DNA of 64,000 nt from Vallitalea pronyensis (GCF_018141445.1 NZ_CP058649.1:1507001-1571000); one strand, 5' to 3'. Counted from the stretch's first letter, positions 36,434 through 45,044 are shown. Numbers and translations are program-made. The notes: generated from the letters alone by a model not told the origin.

Positions 36434-36540
36434 AAACCCTATATCATGTTCATACACTCTCGTTGCATTTGTTGCTTTTTATCTGTTTAAGAGGAGAGCA
36501 ACAAGCTGCAAAAGTCGTTATGAACATGATATAGGGTTAT
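36434..36540. repeat. Long palindrome PAL-2, copy 1
   Basis: AACCCTATATCATGTTCAT at 36435 pairs exactly with ATGAACATGATATAGGGTT ending at 36539 (19 bp). Inside are CACTCTCGTTGCATTTGTTG and AGCAACAAGCTGCAAAAGTC, partly complementary. Downstream GCCACTTT is also found beside copy 2. Copy 2 is in opposite orientation and has different outer arms that still pair. No U-run follows. Confidence 0.9.
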
Positions 36541-36626
36541 TGTATTGGGTGCCACTTTCGAGTGAGTAAGAACCGTGTATATAGCATATAGAATGGTTTA
36601 GTTAAGTGAAAAAGTAAGGTAGAGAG

Positions 36627-36786
36627 ATGTTAGAGAAATACGAAGAGATACTTAATAAGAAGAACTATAAGAGAAAGATGGAAGAAGTATAATGGGTACT
36701 ATACCTATTCTCAGAAAACAAATAATCTTCATCGATTAGCTAAGTTTAATCATCCTTCCACAGGCATAATAAGCGGTTTTTAAATG
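36627..36786 (+). pseudogene. Possible eroded small reading frame
   Basis: ATG 36627 after AAGGTAGAGAG opens 21 charged codons (MLEKYEEILNKKNYKRKMEE..). A +1 shift near 36690 would continue for about 32 more codons (YNGYYTYSQKTNN..) to a stop near 36783. It may be the remnant of a small gene caught between two PAL-2 copies, or chance. No family recognised. Confidence 0.25.
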
Positions 36787-36810
36787 GCTACAAAGTGGCA
36801 GTAATTCACT

Positions 36811-36913
36811 AAGCATATAGCATGTTCATAACGATTTTTGCAGCTTGTTGCCATTCCTTTAAAACAAATCAAGGCAACAAATGCAACGAGAGTGTATGAA
36901 CATGCTATATGCT
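36811..36913. repeat. Long palindrome PAL-2, copy 2 (inverted)
   Basis: AGCATATAGCATGTTCAT pairs exactly with ATGAACATGCTATATGCT (18 bp). The interior on the minus strand repeats CACTCTCGTTGCATTTGTTG and GCAACAAGCTGCAAAA of copy 1. The outer arm differs from copy 1 (AGCATATAG against AACCCTATAT), yet both sides changed together. Confidence 0.9.
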
Positions 36914-36960
36914 TTTACGACCCATCCGTTGGGTAAAAACAACCTCACTATACCACAATA

Positions 36961-37037
36961 ACTAAAACAAATCAAAACAACAAATATAATAAGAGCATAT
37001 GAACATGCTATATGCTTTTTACAACCCATCTGTTGAG
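36961..37037 (+). repeat. Half copy of PAL-2 plus flank, tandem duplicate
   Basis: AAAACAAATCAAAACAACAA to GAACATGCTATATGCTTTTT, then ACAACCCATCTGTTG, repeats 36870-36936 with about 80-85% identity by eye. Only the right half is duplicated, so this copy cannot form the long stem on its own. Confidence 0.8.
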
Positions 37038-37190
37038 CACATATCTTTTCACTAACACAAAATGTTAAAAAACATAATGCGTTAAATTAATCAAATCTTA
37101 ATCCTATAGTTACTTATACATATTGAAACCTCAGTACGTATATGATACCATTTACATAGAGGTTTATCATTGACTTGGAGGTAACGACTT

Positions 37191-38489
37191 TTGAACTATA
37201 ATCAGGTAGTTAATTATATACTCGATATTCCGAAATTCGCTGTGAAAGCTGGACTTGATAACATACGTGTTTTACTAGAGTTATTAGGAAATCCTCAGGA
37301 AGATTTTAAAATTATTCATGTTGCAGGGACCAATGGAAAAGGATCGGTTTGCAGCATGTTATCCCATATTTTAACTGCTCATGGTTATCGGACAGGACTT
37401 TTTACATCACCGCATCTGATGAAAATCAATGAACGCCTTAAAATCAATCAAGATGATATAAGTGATGATATGTTTTGTCAAGTGTTTCATGAAATTTATG
37501 AGAAAATTCAAGAAATGGTTGAGAAGGGTCATAATCACCCTACTTTTTTTGAGGTTTTAGTAGCCATGGCGTTGCTGTATTTTAAAAAAGAACAAGTGGA
37601 TTATGCTGTTTTAGAAACGGGTGTTGGTGGGCGGCTTGATTCCACCAATGTAATAGAGAAGCCAGTATTAACCATTATTACACCTATTGGGCTGGACCAT
37701 ATGGCTGTATTAGGAGATACCATAGAAGCTATCGCGCAAGAAAAGGCTGGCATCATTAAAGAGGGACGGCCGACTGTTCTGTATTATAACAAAGAGGTAG
37801 TTTATGATGTGGTTTCAAGGGTGTGTCGACAAAAAAAGTCAAAATTATATAGTTATGGTGATTTTAAGTACCATATTTTGAAAATAAACAAGAAAAACAT
37901 TGATTTTTCCATAAATAACAAGTATTATAAGTATGAAAAGGTTTATTTACGAACGATAGCCCATTATCAATTGATTAATGTATCTATAGCTCTTACAGCA
38001 GTAAAAGTGTTGATTGACTGGGGTTTATCATTATCAGAAGAGAAAGTGATAGAAGGTCTTGCTGCATTTACTTGGCCTGGTAGAATGGAATTTTTAACAG
38101 ATAATATTCTAATAGATGGGGCTCATAATGCATTAGGTATGCGTATGTTTGCCCATGAGATAAATACACACTATAAAAACCAAGAATTGACCATTTTATT
38201 TGCTAGTATGAAAGACAAGCCATATACTGACATGATTAAGGAACTAAAAAAATGTCATAATATTAATAAGGTGATTTTAACGCAGATAGAAAATGATAGA
38301 GCAGCTTCTGTGGATGAACTAAAAGATGTTTTCCAAAAAGAAGGTTTCTTGGACATTCAGTGTATAGAACAGATTGACCAAGCATTAGCCTATGTAAAAC
38401 AAATAAGTCTAGAAGGTTCTATGGTGTGTTGTATAGGCTCACTCTATCTGGCAGGTTATATCAAGGGTGAAATTGAAGAGGAGGATTGA
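37191..38489 (+). CDS. folC: Folylpolyglutamate synthase / dihydrofolate synthase
   Basis: A 432-residue Mur-ligase-fold enzyme adding glutamate to folates. P-loop HVAGTNGKGSVCSML at about residues 43-57; omega-loop metal region ETGVGGRLDSTNV near 143; GAHNALGM near 308 (often DGAHN); C-terminal Rossmann-like domain. TTG start preceded by TTGGAGGTAAC; no ATG nearby is in frame. It opens an operon with a 48-aa ORF and a TPR protein. Confidence 0.95.
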   Translation: MNYNQVVNYILDIPKFAVKAGLDNIRVLLELLGNPQEDFKIIHVAGTNGKGSVCSMLSHILTAHGYRTGLFTSPHLMKINERLKINQDDISDDMFCQVFHEIYEKIQEMVEKGHNHPTFFEVLVAMALLYFKKEQVDYAVLETGVGGRLDSTNVIEKPVLTIITPIGLDHMAVLGDTIEAIAQEKAGIIKEGRPTVLYYNKEVVYDVVSRVCRQKKSKLYSYGDFKYHILKINKKNIDFSINNKYYKYEKVYLRTIAHYQLINVSIALTAVKVLIDWGLSLSEEKVIEGLAAFTWPGRMEFLTDNILIDGAHNALGMRMFAHEINTHYKNQELTILFASMKDKPYTDMIKELKKCHNINKVILTQIENDRAASVDELKDVFQKEGFLDIQCIEQIDQALAYVKQISLEGSMVCCIGSLYLAGYIKGEIEEED

Positions 38490-38491
38490 CA

Positions 38492-38638
38492 ATGATTAAT
38501 TTTGAGGAAGAAATTAAAAAGTTTAAACCATGTTTAGAAATTGAAGAAGCGGAAGAGTCCATATATGCCTATGATTCAAAAGACGTATCGGATATTTTAC
38601 AAGAAATGATTCGGGAAATTAAAAATGATGATAAGTAA
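38492..38638 (+). CDS. Small acidic protein, 48 aa
   Basis: Starts MINFEEEIKKFKPCLEIEEA and ends with REIKNDDK. Strongly acidic, helical, one cysteine, no membrane segment. GAGGAGG at the end of folC is a good ribosome binding site, and the next gene follows 15 bp later. Function unknown. Its position between folC and the TPR gene and clear coding signals make it likely real. Confidence 0.78.
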   Translation: MINFEEEIKKFKPCLEIEEAEESIYAYDSKDVSDILQEMIREIKNDDK

Positions 38639-38653
38639 AGTGGTGGGATTATA

Positions 38654-40066
38654 ATGAAAGATGTATGTCTAAAATGTGGGAATAAATTGGATAGTGACCG
38701 TGTATGCACAAACTGTGGTTTGAAAATCGACATCTATGAGAAAATACAAAACGCTTCAAAACTATTGTATAACCAAGGATTACAGAAAGCGAAACTTAGG
38801 GATTTAAGTGGCGCTATTGATATATTAAAACGTAGTTTGAAATTAGATAAGAACAACATTGATGCAAGGAACTTACTAGGTCTTATATACTTTGAATTAG
38901 GAGAAGTGGTATCAGCACTTCAGCAATGGGTTATTAGCAAGCATATGAAGGAAACAGACAATATTGCTGTAGGCTATATTGAACGTATTCATCATAATCA
39001 ACATAAGCTGGATACATTAAATACAGCGGTTAAGAAATATAACCAAGCGATTCTTTATATTCAACAGCAGAGTGAAGACCTTGCCATTATTCAACTTAAA
39101 AAAGTCATTAGTCTTAATCCTAACTTTGTAAAAGCGTACTGTCTCTTGGCACTATGTTATATCCATCAGAATAGTCATAGCAAAGCAAAACGCTATTTAT
39201 TAAAAGTATTGTCTATTGATAAGAATAATTATGTGGCCCTTAAGTATTATGAATCCATTACAATAGATGAAGAAGATGCAGATGAAGCATTGCATCATAG
39301 ACCAGATAAGAAAAAACAAGAAGTTGCCTATTCCCGACCAACAGCAAAAAAAGAAAATAGAATGAGTACGTCCATCATGCAGATTGCTTACGTCATTTTT
39401 GGCGTGGTTATCGGATTAGCTGTTGCTATATTTTTAATTAATCCTGGTCAGGTTAAGGGAAAAACCAAAGAGATTGATGATTTAAAGAAACTTATTGCCT
39501 CCAGTGAAACCGAATATGAAGAGCAAGTGGGCACATTAACCAATGAAAATGGACAACTTAAGAAAGATGTGGATGAGAAAACAGCACTTATCGCATCCTT
39601 ACAAGAAAAAGATGTTTTCTATGATGCTGTGGACTATCTTCAAAAAGCTACGGCTTATTACTTGGGGAATGATTTGTTAGCTTCAGCCAATGAACTTATT
39701 CAGATTAATACCAATGACTTAACATCCACAGCAACCAAAGAACTTTATCAAAAACTCGTATCAGAAACCTATCCCAAAGTTGCTGTAAAGGGCTATAATG
39801 AAGGCTATAAGCTCTATAGTACTGGAAAGCGAACCAGAAATAACAGTTATTTTGAAGAAGCTTTGGTGCAACTTCAAGCAGCCCATCGATTTGGCAGTCA
39901 TTCGGATATTGATGATAAGGTGATGTATTTTATTGCAAGAAGCTATGGTTACTTAGGAGAAAACCAACAAGCCATTGATTACTACAATAAAATGTTAACC
40001 AATTATCCAGACTCTAAGTATAAAAAGGATGCGCAGTTTTTCCTCAATCAACTACAAAGCAATTAA
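38654..40066 (+). CDS. Zinc-ribbon and TPR protein with one membrane helix
   Basis: 470 residues. The N-terminal zinc ribbon CLKCGNKLDSDRVCTNCG (residues 5-22) precedes TPR-like repeats (about 30-205; e.g. AIDILKRSLKLDKNNIDARN). One transmembrane helix follows at about 242-262 (AYVIFGVVIGLAVAIFLI), then a coiled coil (about 270-320) and C-terminal TPRs (about 385-468; ARSYGYLGENQQAIDYYNKM). The zinc ribbon end is probably cytoplasmic. Role unknown; likely a scaffold for envelope proteins. Confidence 0.82.
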   Translation: MKDVCLKCGNKLDSDRVCTNCGLKIDIYEKIQNASKLLYNQGLQKAKLRDLSGAIDILKRSLKLDKNNIDARNLLGLIYFELGEVVSALQQWVISKHMKETDNIAVGYIERIHHNQHKLDTLNTAVKKYNQAILYIQQQSEDLAIIQLKKVISLNPNFVKAYCLLALCYIHQNSHSKAKRYLLKVLSIDKNNYVALKYYESITIDEEDADEALHHRPDKKKQEVAYSRPTAKKENRMSTSIMQIAYVIFGVVIGLAVAIFLINPGQVKGKTKEIDDLKKLIASSETEYEEQVGTLTNENGQLKKDVDEKTALIASLQEKDVFYDAVDYLQKATAYYLGNDLLASANELIQINTNDLTSTATKELYQKLVSETYPKVAVKGYNEGYKLYSTGKRTRNNSYFEEALVQLQAAHRFGSHSDIDDKVMYFIARSYGYLGENQQAIDYYNKMLTNYPDSKYKKDAQFFLNQLQSN

Positions 40067-40084
40067 GTGTTCAATCCTATAAAT

Positions 40085-40122
40085 GAAAGCCTATTGTACA
40101 GAAATGTACAATAGGCTTTTTT
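40085..40122 (+). terminator. Intrinsic terminator after the folC operon
   Basis: AAGCCTATTGTAC / GTACAATAGGCTT, a 13-bp perfect stem with a six-base loop, followed by T6. Confidence 0.93.
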
Positions 40123-40366
40123 AATGCGTAAAGATTAATGGATCCCATACGTAGGGGTAGTACATATTCCAAGCGACCATGTTACAAGGGATTATGGAGC
40201 TAGGGAGACACCGATAGCAGAGCTTTGACTCGTTGAATTGTCTGACATAAAAATGGCCAAGTTGTAACACATAGTTTTTTCATACATATAGTATATTAGA
40301 AACCCTAATAAGACAGAGAAGGGGTTGGGGACAAGCTGAGGAAAGTACGGAAAGGGGGAGATAAAG

Positions 40367-40480
40367 ATGTGCTTTAAGAGAAAACCCAAATTAGAAAAAG
40401 TTGTTAAGACCGATAAGAAAAGCTTTTGGGATAGTGAGTTTGTATGGTGGCTTGCTTTTCACCAAGGGTTTTGGCATTAA
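40367..40480 (+). CDS. Aromatic-rich microprotein, 37 aa
   Basis: ATG 40367 after AAAGGGGGAGA gives MCFKRKPKLEKVVKTDKKSF then WDSEFVWWLAFHQGFWH. The basic N-terminal half and the C-terminal half with five Trp and five Phe in all suggest a membrane-surface or coat-associated peptide. No family recognised. It stands alone between the TPR gene terminator and a putative spore appendage gene. Confidence 0.6.
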   Translation: MCFKRKPKLEKVVKTDKKSFWDSEFVWWLAFHQGFWH

Positions 40481-40852
40481 GTAGACAAGCTATCGTGTAA
40501 GGGGTTACACATGTATAGATCATAGCATTATAGAAAGGGTTTCTAGATAAAAGGGCAAAACAGGATTATAAATAGATTCGATAAACACAAACAGATATTT
40601 GGATTATCTTGTGACTCAGCCCTTTCAGCAATATATCATCAGGTTCTAATGTTACAATGAATACTATCGTATCTATTTATATAATATGCTTTGTAATACG
40701 CGTCATTTGGTCCACAATGATGGCGCTGCAATTATGCATTATCTAACTAATGGTAGGAACATTTGTTGAAGTAATAATTTAAGTAAAGGAGTATCTTAAT
40801 ACAAACCATATGAATATGGTATAGTAAGTACGGAGAATGAAGAGGCATCACC
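40481..40852. other. Intergenic stretch without recognised elements
   Basis: No ORF with a ribosome binding site, no long palindrome. CATATGAATATGGTATAG at 40809-40826, shortly before the next gene, resembles a late sporulation-type -10 region but does not match a consensus well enough to name. Confidence 0.4.
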
Positions 40853-41242
40853 ATGGTCTATAAAAAAACAGAATGTCAATCGAATTTAATTAAAGATGTG
40901 ATCAAGGGCGCTATACATCAAGAAGCCAATACCGGCTCACAGGTATTATGGCGAGCTATTGGTATCGATCCATCAGGTAACATTAAAGTTGTGAATACAT
41001 CTGATTGTGCAATGGAAATTACCATTACTCGAAAAGGTGACCCAGAACAAGTAACCATGATGGTATTACCTTATAAAGAGCGGGTTATGTCTGTGTCTTG
41101 TATGGAAAGAGTAGAGCTTATTGCCATTGGTTCCAATCATACCATATGCACTGGTAAATTTTGCTTAGACATCTATTATTGCTTATCTTGCTGCACATGT
41201 CATGAACCATCGGAAAAATGTGTGAAGTGGGAAGGCAGATGA
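40853..41242 (+). CDS. Cys-rich beta protein resembling S-Ena/DUF3992 spore appendage subunits
   Basis: 129 residues, all-beta pattern. The C-terminal half ITITRKGDPEQ..MERVELIAIG..GKFCLDIYYCLSC has the strand order and the closing G-(E/K)-F-C-x-x-x-x-Y-x-L-S signature I recall from Bacillus endospore appendage (Ena, DUF3992) subunits. Ten cysteines, clustered at the C-terminus (CLSCCTCHEPSEKC), whereas Bacillus Ena subunits have a CC pair near the N-terminus. Spore surface location is inferred. ATG follows GGAGAATGAAGAGG. Other beta-sandwich families remain possible. Confidence 0.5.
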   Translation: MVYKKTECQSNLIKDVIKGAIHQEANTGSQVLWRAIGIDPSGNIKVVNTSDCAMEITITRKGDPEQVTMMVLPYKERVMSVSCMERVELIAIGSNHTICTGKFCLDIYYCLSCCTCHEPSEKCVKWEGR

Positions 41243-41255
41243 TAATTTGACATAG

Positions 41256-41290
41256 GGCTGTAACGTCATGTATGATGAGACAGCTTTTTT
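41256..41290 (+). terminator. Probable intrinsic terminator
   Basis: GGCTGT / ACAGC with inner pairing CGTCAT/ATGATG, followed by T6. Confidence 0.6.
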
Positions 41291-41458
41291 GGGTAATTGA
41301 TAAGTATAATACATGTTTTTCTCATATTATTATATATATATAGTATACAAAAAGTCTCTATGCAGGTTCTTAAGTCGTTGGCTTATGCCCCAATAGGATG
41401 ACATCATAAAATTAATGCTATTTATATGCGGTAATGAGAGGAAAGGGTGTTGTTACAT

Positions 41459-42298
41459 ATGGAACTTATTAAATTTATTCAATCATTTTCTAATCCATTT
41501 TTAGATGAGTTTTTTCAGCTGGTTACGATGATGGGAGAAGATACGTTTTTCTTCCTTGTCATGACGCTATTTTTTTGGTGTGTGAATAAAGAAATGGGTT
41601 ATAAACTTGGGTTTGCTTATATTACCAACGTTATGCTTAATGTCTATTTAAAAGAGATCATTAGAATACCTCGACCTGTTGGGGAACCAGGCATACGTTC
41701 CCTCAGGTTAGAAACAGCTCAGGGGTTTTCCTTCCCCAGCGGTCATGTTCAGAGGGCCACATCACTCTTTACTTCCATGATGCTCTATTGCAGAAGAAAA
41801 TGGTTTACTATTGTAGGATCAATCATGATTTTTCTGGTTCTGGTTTCACGCCTATATCTAGGAGTACATCGTTTAATAGATTGTATTGCAGGTATTATCA
41901 TAGGTGTTATTTGGGTGCTAGTTGTCAATAGAATAATGAATTATATGTTTGAATCCGGTAAAAAAAACATCTTATATTTGTTTGCAATACCTGCTATCAT
42001 TGGTATGTTTATTTTTAGAACAGAGAGTTTCTATAAAACCGCAGGTGTCTTAATCAGTTTTATTATGGGCTACATGATTGAGTCCACATATATTCATTAT
42101 AATCCTCAAGGCAAATTATGGCAGCAATTGATTAAATACTTATTTGGCATTAATATGCTTATACTGTTAAAGTCCATGTTAATTGATCTACTGTCTACAA
42201 GTTTAATGGGTACATTTCTAACCTATTTTATCCTTGGTTTATGGGTGATTGTGATTGCACCATGGTTCTTTCAGTGGGTTTTTCCAGTAGAAAATTAA
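41459..42298 (+). CDS. PAP2-family membrane phosphatase
   Basis: About 279 residues, with roughly seven membrane helices. PAP2 motifs in order: KEIIRIPRP near residue 63, FPSGHVQRATS near 87, SRLYLGVHRLIDCIAG near 131. Family members dephosphorylate lipid phosphates such as undecaprenyl pyrophosphate or phosphatidic acid at the membrane. The first codon may be ATG 41459 or GTG 41447. Next to spoIIA; a link to sporulation is not shown. Confidence 0.88.
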   Translation: MELIKFIQSFSNPFLDEFFQLVTMMGEDTFFFLVMTLFFWCVNKEMGYKLGFAYITNVMLNVYLKEIIRIPRPVGEPGIRSLRLETAQGFSFPSGHVQRATSLFTSMMLYCRRKWFTIVGSIMIFLVLVSRLYLGVHRLIDCIAGIIIGVIWVLVVNRIMNYMFESGKKNILYLFAIPAIIGMFIFRTESFYKTAGVLISFIMGYMIESTYIHYNPQGKLWQQLIKYLFGINMLILLKSMLIDLLSTSLMGTFLTYFILGLWVIVIAPWFFQWVFPVEN

Positions 42299-42337
42299 CA
42301 TCTGGGGTATCTTTGTTAAAAAGATTAGAAAATAAAA

Positions 42338-42363
42338 AGGAAAATGGAAATAAATGGTGAAAT
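42338..42363 (+). promoter_or_regulatory. Candidate sigma-H promoter of spoIIA
   Basis: AGGAAAAT at 42338 and GGTGAAAT at 42356-42363 resemble the sigma-H -35 (AGGAwwT) and -10 (GAAT) with about 14 bp between. In Bacillus, spoIIA is sigma-H dependent. The match is imperfect. Confidence 0.35.
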
Positions 42364-42400
42364 ATATGAATATGTAAAAATTTTACAATAAGGAGGAGAA

Positions 42401-42742
42401 ATGGTGGGGATGAACTGCAAAATCATCAAACGAAATCTAATTGTCCATGTATCCGAAGAACTCGATCATCATAATGCTGAAATCATTCGTAATAAAATCG
42501 ATAAAATCGTTGTAAAAGAGAATATAAAATGCGTTATTTTTGATTTCTCCCATACAAAATTTATGGATAGTTCGGGTATAGGTGTTATCATTGGCAGGTA
42601 CAAGAATATTAAAAATAGAGGGGGAAACGTTGTCGTAGCCAGTGTGGGACCTAGGATGGACCGGATCTTCAATATGTCAGGTCTATACCGCATCATTAAT
42701 CGCTACGAAAACGTAAAAGAAGCCTTGAATGATGTATCCTAG
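42401..42742 (+). CDS. spoIIAA: Anti-anti-sigma factor SpoIIAA
   Basis: A 113-residue STAS protein. The phospho-switch motif MDSSGIGVIIGR is at about residues 55-66, where SpoIIAB phosphorylates a serine. Unphosphorylated SpoIIAA releases sigma-F from SpoIIAB in the forespore. ATG follows AAGGAGGAG. First of three genes in canonical order. Confidence 0.96.
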   Translation: MVGMNCKIIKRNLIVHVSEELDHHNAEIIRNKIDKIVVKENIKCVIFDFSHTKFMDSSGIGVIIGRYKNIKNRGGNVVVASVGPRMDRIFNMSGLYRIINRYENVKEALNDVS

Positions 42743-42832
42743 GACATGTTATAATAAATATAACGGATAAAATAACCTGCATGAGCAGGTCCAGGTATGA
42801 ACTATAGGAATATGAAGTTTAGGGGGATAATA

Positions 42833-43270
42833 ATGAAATACGAAAATGAAATGAACATTGAATTCAGTAGTAAGTCACAGAATGAATCTTTTGCTAGGGT
42901 TGTTATCGCTGCTTTTGTGGCACAGCTTGATCCTACCCTAGAAGAACTATCGGATATAAAAACAGCCGTATCAGAAGCTGTAACCAATGCCATTATTCAT
43001 GGTTATGACGAATATCATGGTCATGTCCATATGTATTGTAAAATAACAGATAACAAGGTATACATTGAAATAAAAGATTTTGGCAAGGGTATTAGCGATA
43101 TTGAAAAAGCAAGAGAACCGCTCTATACATCAAAACCTGAATTAGAGCGATCAGGCATGGGCTTCACCGTGATGGAAACCTTCATGGATGAAGTGGAAGT
43201 AGAAACAACGGCAGGCGTAGGGACTAAAATCATCATGAGAAAAAAAATCGCTAGCATAGAGAATGTGTAA
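42833..43270 (+). CDS. spoIIAB: Anti-sigma-F factor / serine kinase SpoIIAB
   Basis: A 145-residue GHKL kinase. N box [14 protein letters not shown] near residue 46, G1 box [12 protein letters not shown] near 79, G2 region [12 protein letters not shown] near 107. It binds sigma-F with ATP and phosphorylates SpoIIAA. I use ATG 42833, with GGGGG upstream; the frame opens 12 codons earlier. Confidence 0.97.
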   Translation: MKYENEMNIEFSSKSQNESFARVVIAAFVAQLDPTLEELSDIKTAVSEAVTNAIIHGYDEYHGHVHMYCKITDNKVYIEIKDFGKGISDIEKAREPLYTSKPELERSGMGFTVMETFMDEVEVETTAGVGTKIIMRKKIASIENV

Positions 43271-43282
43271 GAAGGTGTAAAA

Positions 43283-43999
43283 ATGGATCACACACTCGAA
43301 TTAGTAAAGAAATCCCAAGAAGGGAATGGGAGAGCTAGAGAACAGATTGTAGAAGAGAACATTGGCTTAATATGGAGTATCGTAAAGCGATTTTCCAATA
43401 GAGGTTATGATCTTGATGATTTATTCCAGATAGGTAGTATTGGCTTATTAAAAGCCATTGATAAATTTGATTTATCTTATGATGTAAAATTTTCTACGTA
43501 TGCTGTACCCATGATTATGGGTGAAATTAAAAGATTCATGCGTGATGATGGTATGATTAAAGTGAGTCGTTCACTAAAAGAAATCGCCAATCGGGTACGT
43601 ATTCATAAAGATATCTTAAATAAAAAATTAGGCAGAGAGCCTACCATCGATGAAATTTCTGAGGAAATAGGTACGTCCGTTGAAGAAATTGTCATGGCAA
43701 TGGAATCCAATGCAGAAGTAGAATCACTCTACAAAACCATCCATCAGGGAGATGGACATCCTATCTTTTTAATTGACAAATTAGAGAAAAATTTTGATGA
43801 AAATGTGAAAATGATTGATAAGATAGCCCTTCGTCAAGTGATACGTCAATTATCACCAAAAGAAATGGAACTTATTATTCTAAGATATTATAAAGATAAG
43901 ACCCAAACAGAAATTGCTGAGAAAATTGGTATTTCACAAGTACAAGTATCCCGGCTAGAGAAAAAAATACTCAGCCAAATAAAAGAAAAATTATCGTAA
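43283..43999 (+). CDS. sigF: Sporulation sigma factor SigF
   Basis: A 238-residue sigma-70 factor of the SigB/F/G group. Region 2 has GYDLDDLFQIGSIGLLKAI near residue 36 and FSTYAVPMIMGEIKRFMRDD near 70; region 4 ends with TQTEIAEKIGISQVQVSRLE near 209. It directs early forespore transcription and is held by SpoIIAB. It follows spoIIAB by 12 bp. The cluster order identifies it as SigF rather than SigG. Confidence 0.97.
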   Translation: MDHTLELVKKSQEGNGRAREQIVEENIGLIWSIVKRFSNRGYDLDDLFQIGSIGLLKAIDKFDLSYDVKFSTYAVPMIMGEIKRFMRDDGMIKVSRSLKEIANRVRIHKDILNKKLGREPTIDEISEEIGTSVEEIVMAMESNAEVESLYKTIHQGDGHPIFLIDKLEKNFDENVKMIDKIALRQVIRQLSPKEMELIILRYYKDKTQTEIAEKIGISQVQVSRLEKKILSQIKEKLS

Positions 44000-44004
44000 A
44001 GTAC

Positions 44005-44126
44005 AACTTAAACCATAAAAATTAGTTGTGTATGACTTTTATTTATAAGTATCGTGTTGCCAAAGTTTTGGGGCATACGATATCTTGTAGCAGTTATAGT
44101 CATGCTTACCTTTTGTGGATTAACCT
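44005..44126. repeat. Structured intergenic repeat PAL-4, copy 1
   Basis: AACTTAAACCATAAAA pairs with TTTTGTGGATTAACCT (some G-U), and inside it ATGACT/AGTCAT and AAGTATCG/CGATATCTT. The apex GTTGCCAAAGTTTTGGGGCA matches the copy at 47555. It sits right after sigF. Confidence 0.75.
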
Positions 44127-44132
44127 AAGCAT

Positions 44133-44166
44133 AAAAAAATCTTTGTTTATCAAAGATTTTTTTTTG
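44133..44166 (+). terminator. Intrinsic terminator after sigF
   Basis: AAAAAATCTTTG and CAAAGATTTTTT pair around a TTTAT-type loop, followed by further T residues. Confidence 0.9.
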
Positions 44167-44279
44167 TGATTTTTGTTTTATCAATATACGAAAAATGGTT
44201 TCTTATTATTACCAGAATAGGAATCTTGAAACATAGAAAAAATATTAATAGTCTATTTTTTAAATTAGAGGTGGAGAAA

Positions 44280-44411
44280 ATGAAATATAAAAAAATATGG
44301 ATTACTTTGCTTATGTTATTACTCATTATGGTATCCATAGTGACTTATTATTATATGCAGAGGGAGACCAATATTACGTACCAAGGAACTTTTTTATGCC
44401 GCATCTTGTAA
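44280..44411 (+). CDS. Single-helix small membrane protein, 43 aa
   Basis: MKYKKIWITLLMLLLIMVSI opens a lipoprotein- or signal-anchor-like helix, followed by a short tail ending GTFLCRIL. GGTGGAG precedes the ATG and spoVAA begins 12 bp after its stop, so it is probably the first gene of the spoVA transcript. No family recognised. Confidence 0.65.
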   Translation: MKYKKIWITLLMLLLIMVSIVTYYYMQRETNITYQGTFLCRIL

Positions 44412-44423
44412 GGGATGGTGACA

Positions 44424-45044
44424 ATGGATCATATTTATATTAAAGCTGATAGGAAAGTACAAATTATTAGCACAAAAGATGTTCTTATACGAGATATAGC
44501 AAAGATTGAAGGGAAAAAAGAAGTTGTGGATCGTATCTATAAATTAAGAATAATGAAGGTAAATGGGAATGAAAAAAAGAATTATTTATTGTCCATTTTA
44601 CAAATCATTAAAAAGATCCAAGAGGTTTTTCCTGATGCAGCCATTCATAATGTGGGTGAAGAGGAGACGATTATTTCCTACAGTCCCTTTAAAAAAGAAT
44701 CCAAACATAAGCTTTTGATTAAAGTGGTGAAGGTTGCATTCGTCTGTCTGATTTTATTTACTGGTGGTGGTATTGCTATTATGACATTTCATACTGATGC
44801 AGCCGTTCCTGATGTTTTTGTACGACTCTATAGTTTATTCTTAGGACATGAAAACCTTAATCCAATTATTATTGAGATACCTTATTCAATCGGTATAGCT
44901 ACTGGTATCATTGTTTTCTTTAATCATTTTTCATCAAAACGGTTAACAGATGATCCAACACCTATTGAAGTAGAGATGCGACTATATGAAAGAGATGTCG
45001 ATGATTGTATCATTCAAAATCTTAACCAAGAAAGGGAGCAGTAA
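44424..45044 (+). CDS. spoVAA: Stage V sporulation protein AA
   Basis: About 206 residues. The cytoplasmic or wall-proximal N-terminal domain opens MDHIYIKADRKVQIISTKD (typical SpoVAA), followed by two membrane helices (about 95-117 and 152-170). Part of the SpoVA channel that moves dipicolinic acid into the forespore and out at germination. ATG 44424 is better spaced from AAGGGA than ATG 44415. The stop overlaps the next start (TAATG). Confidence 0.9.
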   Translation: MDHIYIKADRKVQIISTKDVLIRDIAKIEGKKEVVDRIYKLRIMKVNGNEKKNYLLSILQIIKKIQEVFPDAAIHNVGEEETIISYSPFKKESKHKLLIKVVKVAFVCLILFTGGGIAIMTFHTDAAVPDVFVRLYSLFLGHENLNPIIIEIPYSIGIATGIIVFFNHFSSKRLTDDPTPIEVEMRLYERDVDDCIIQNLNQEREQ

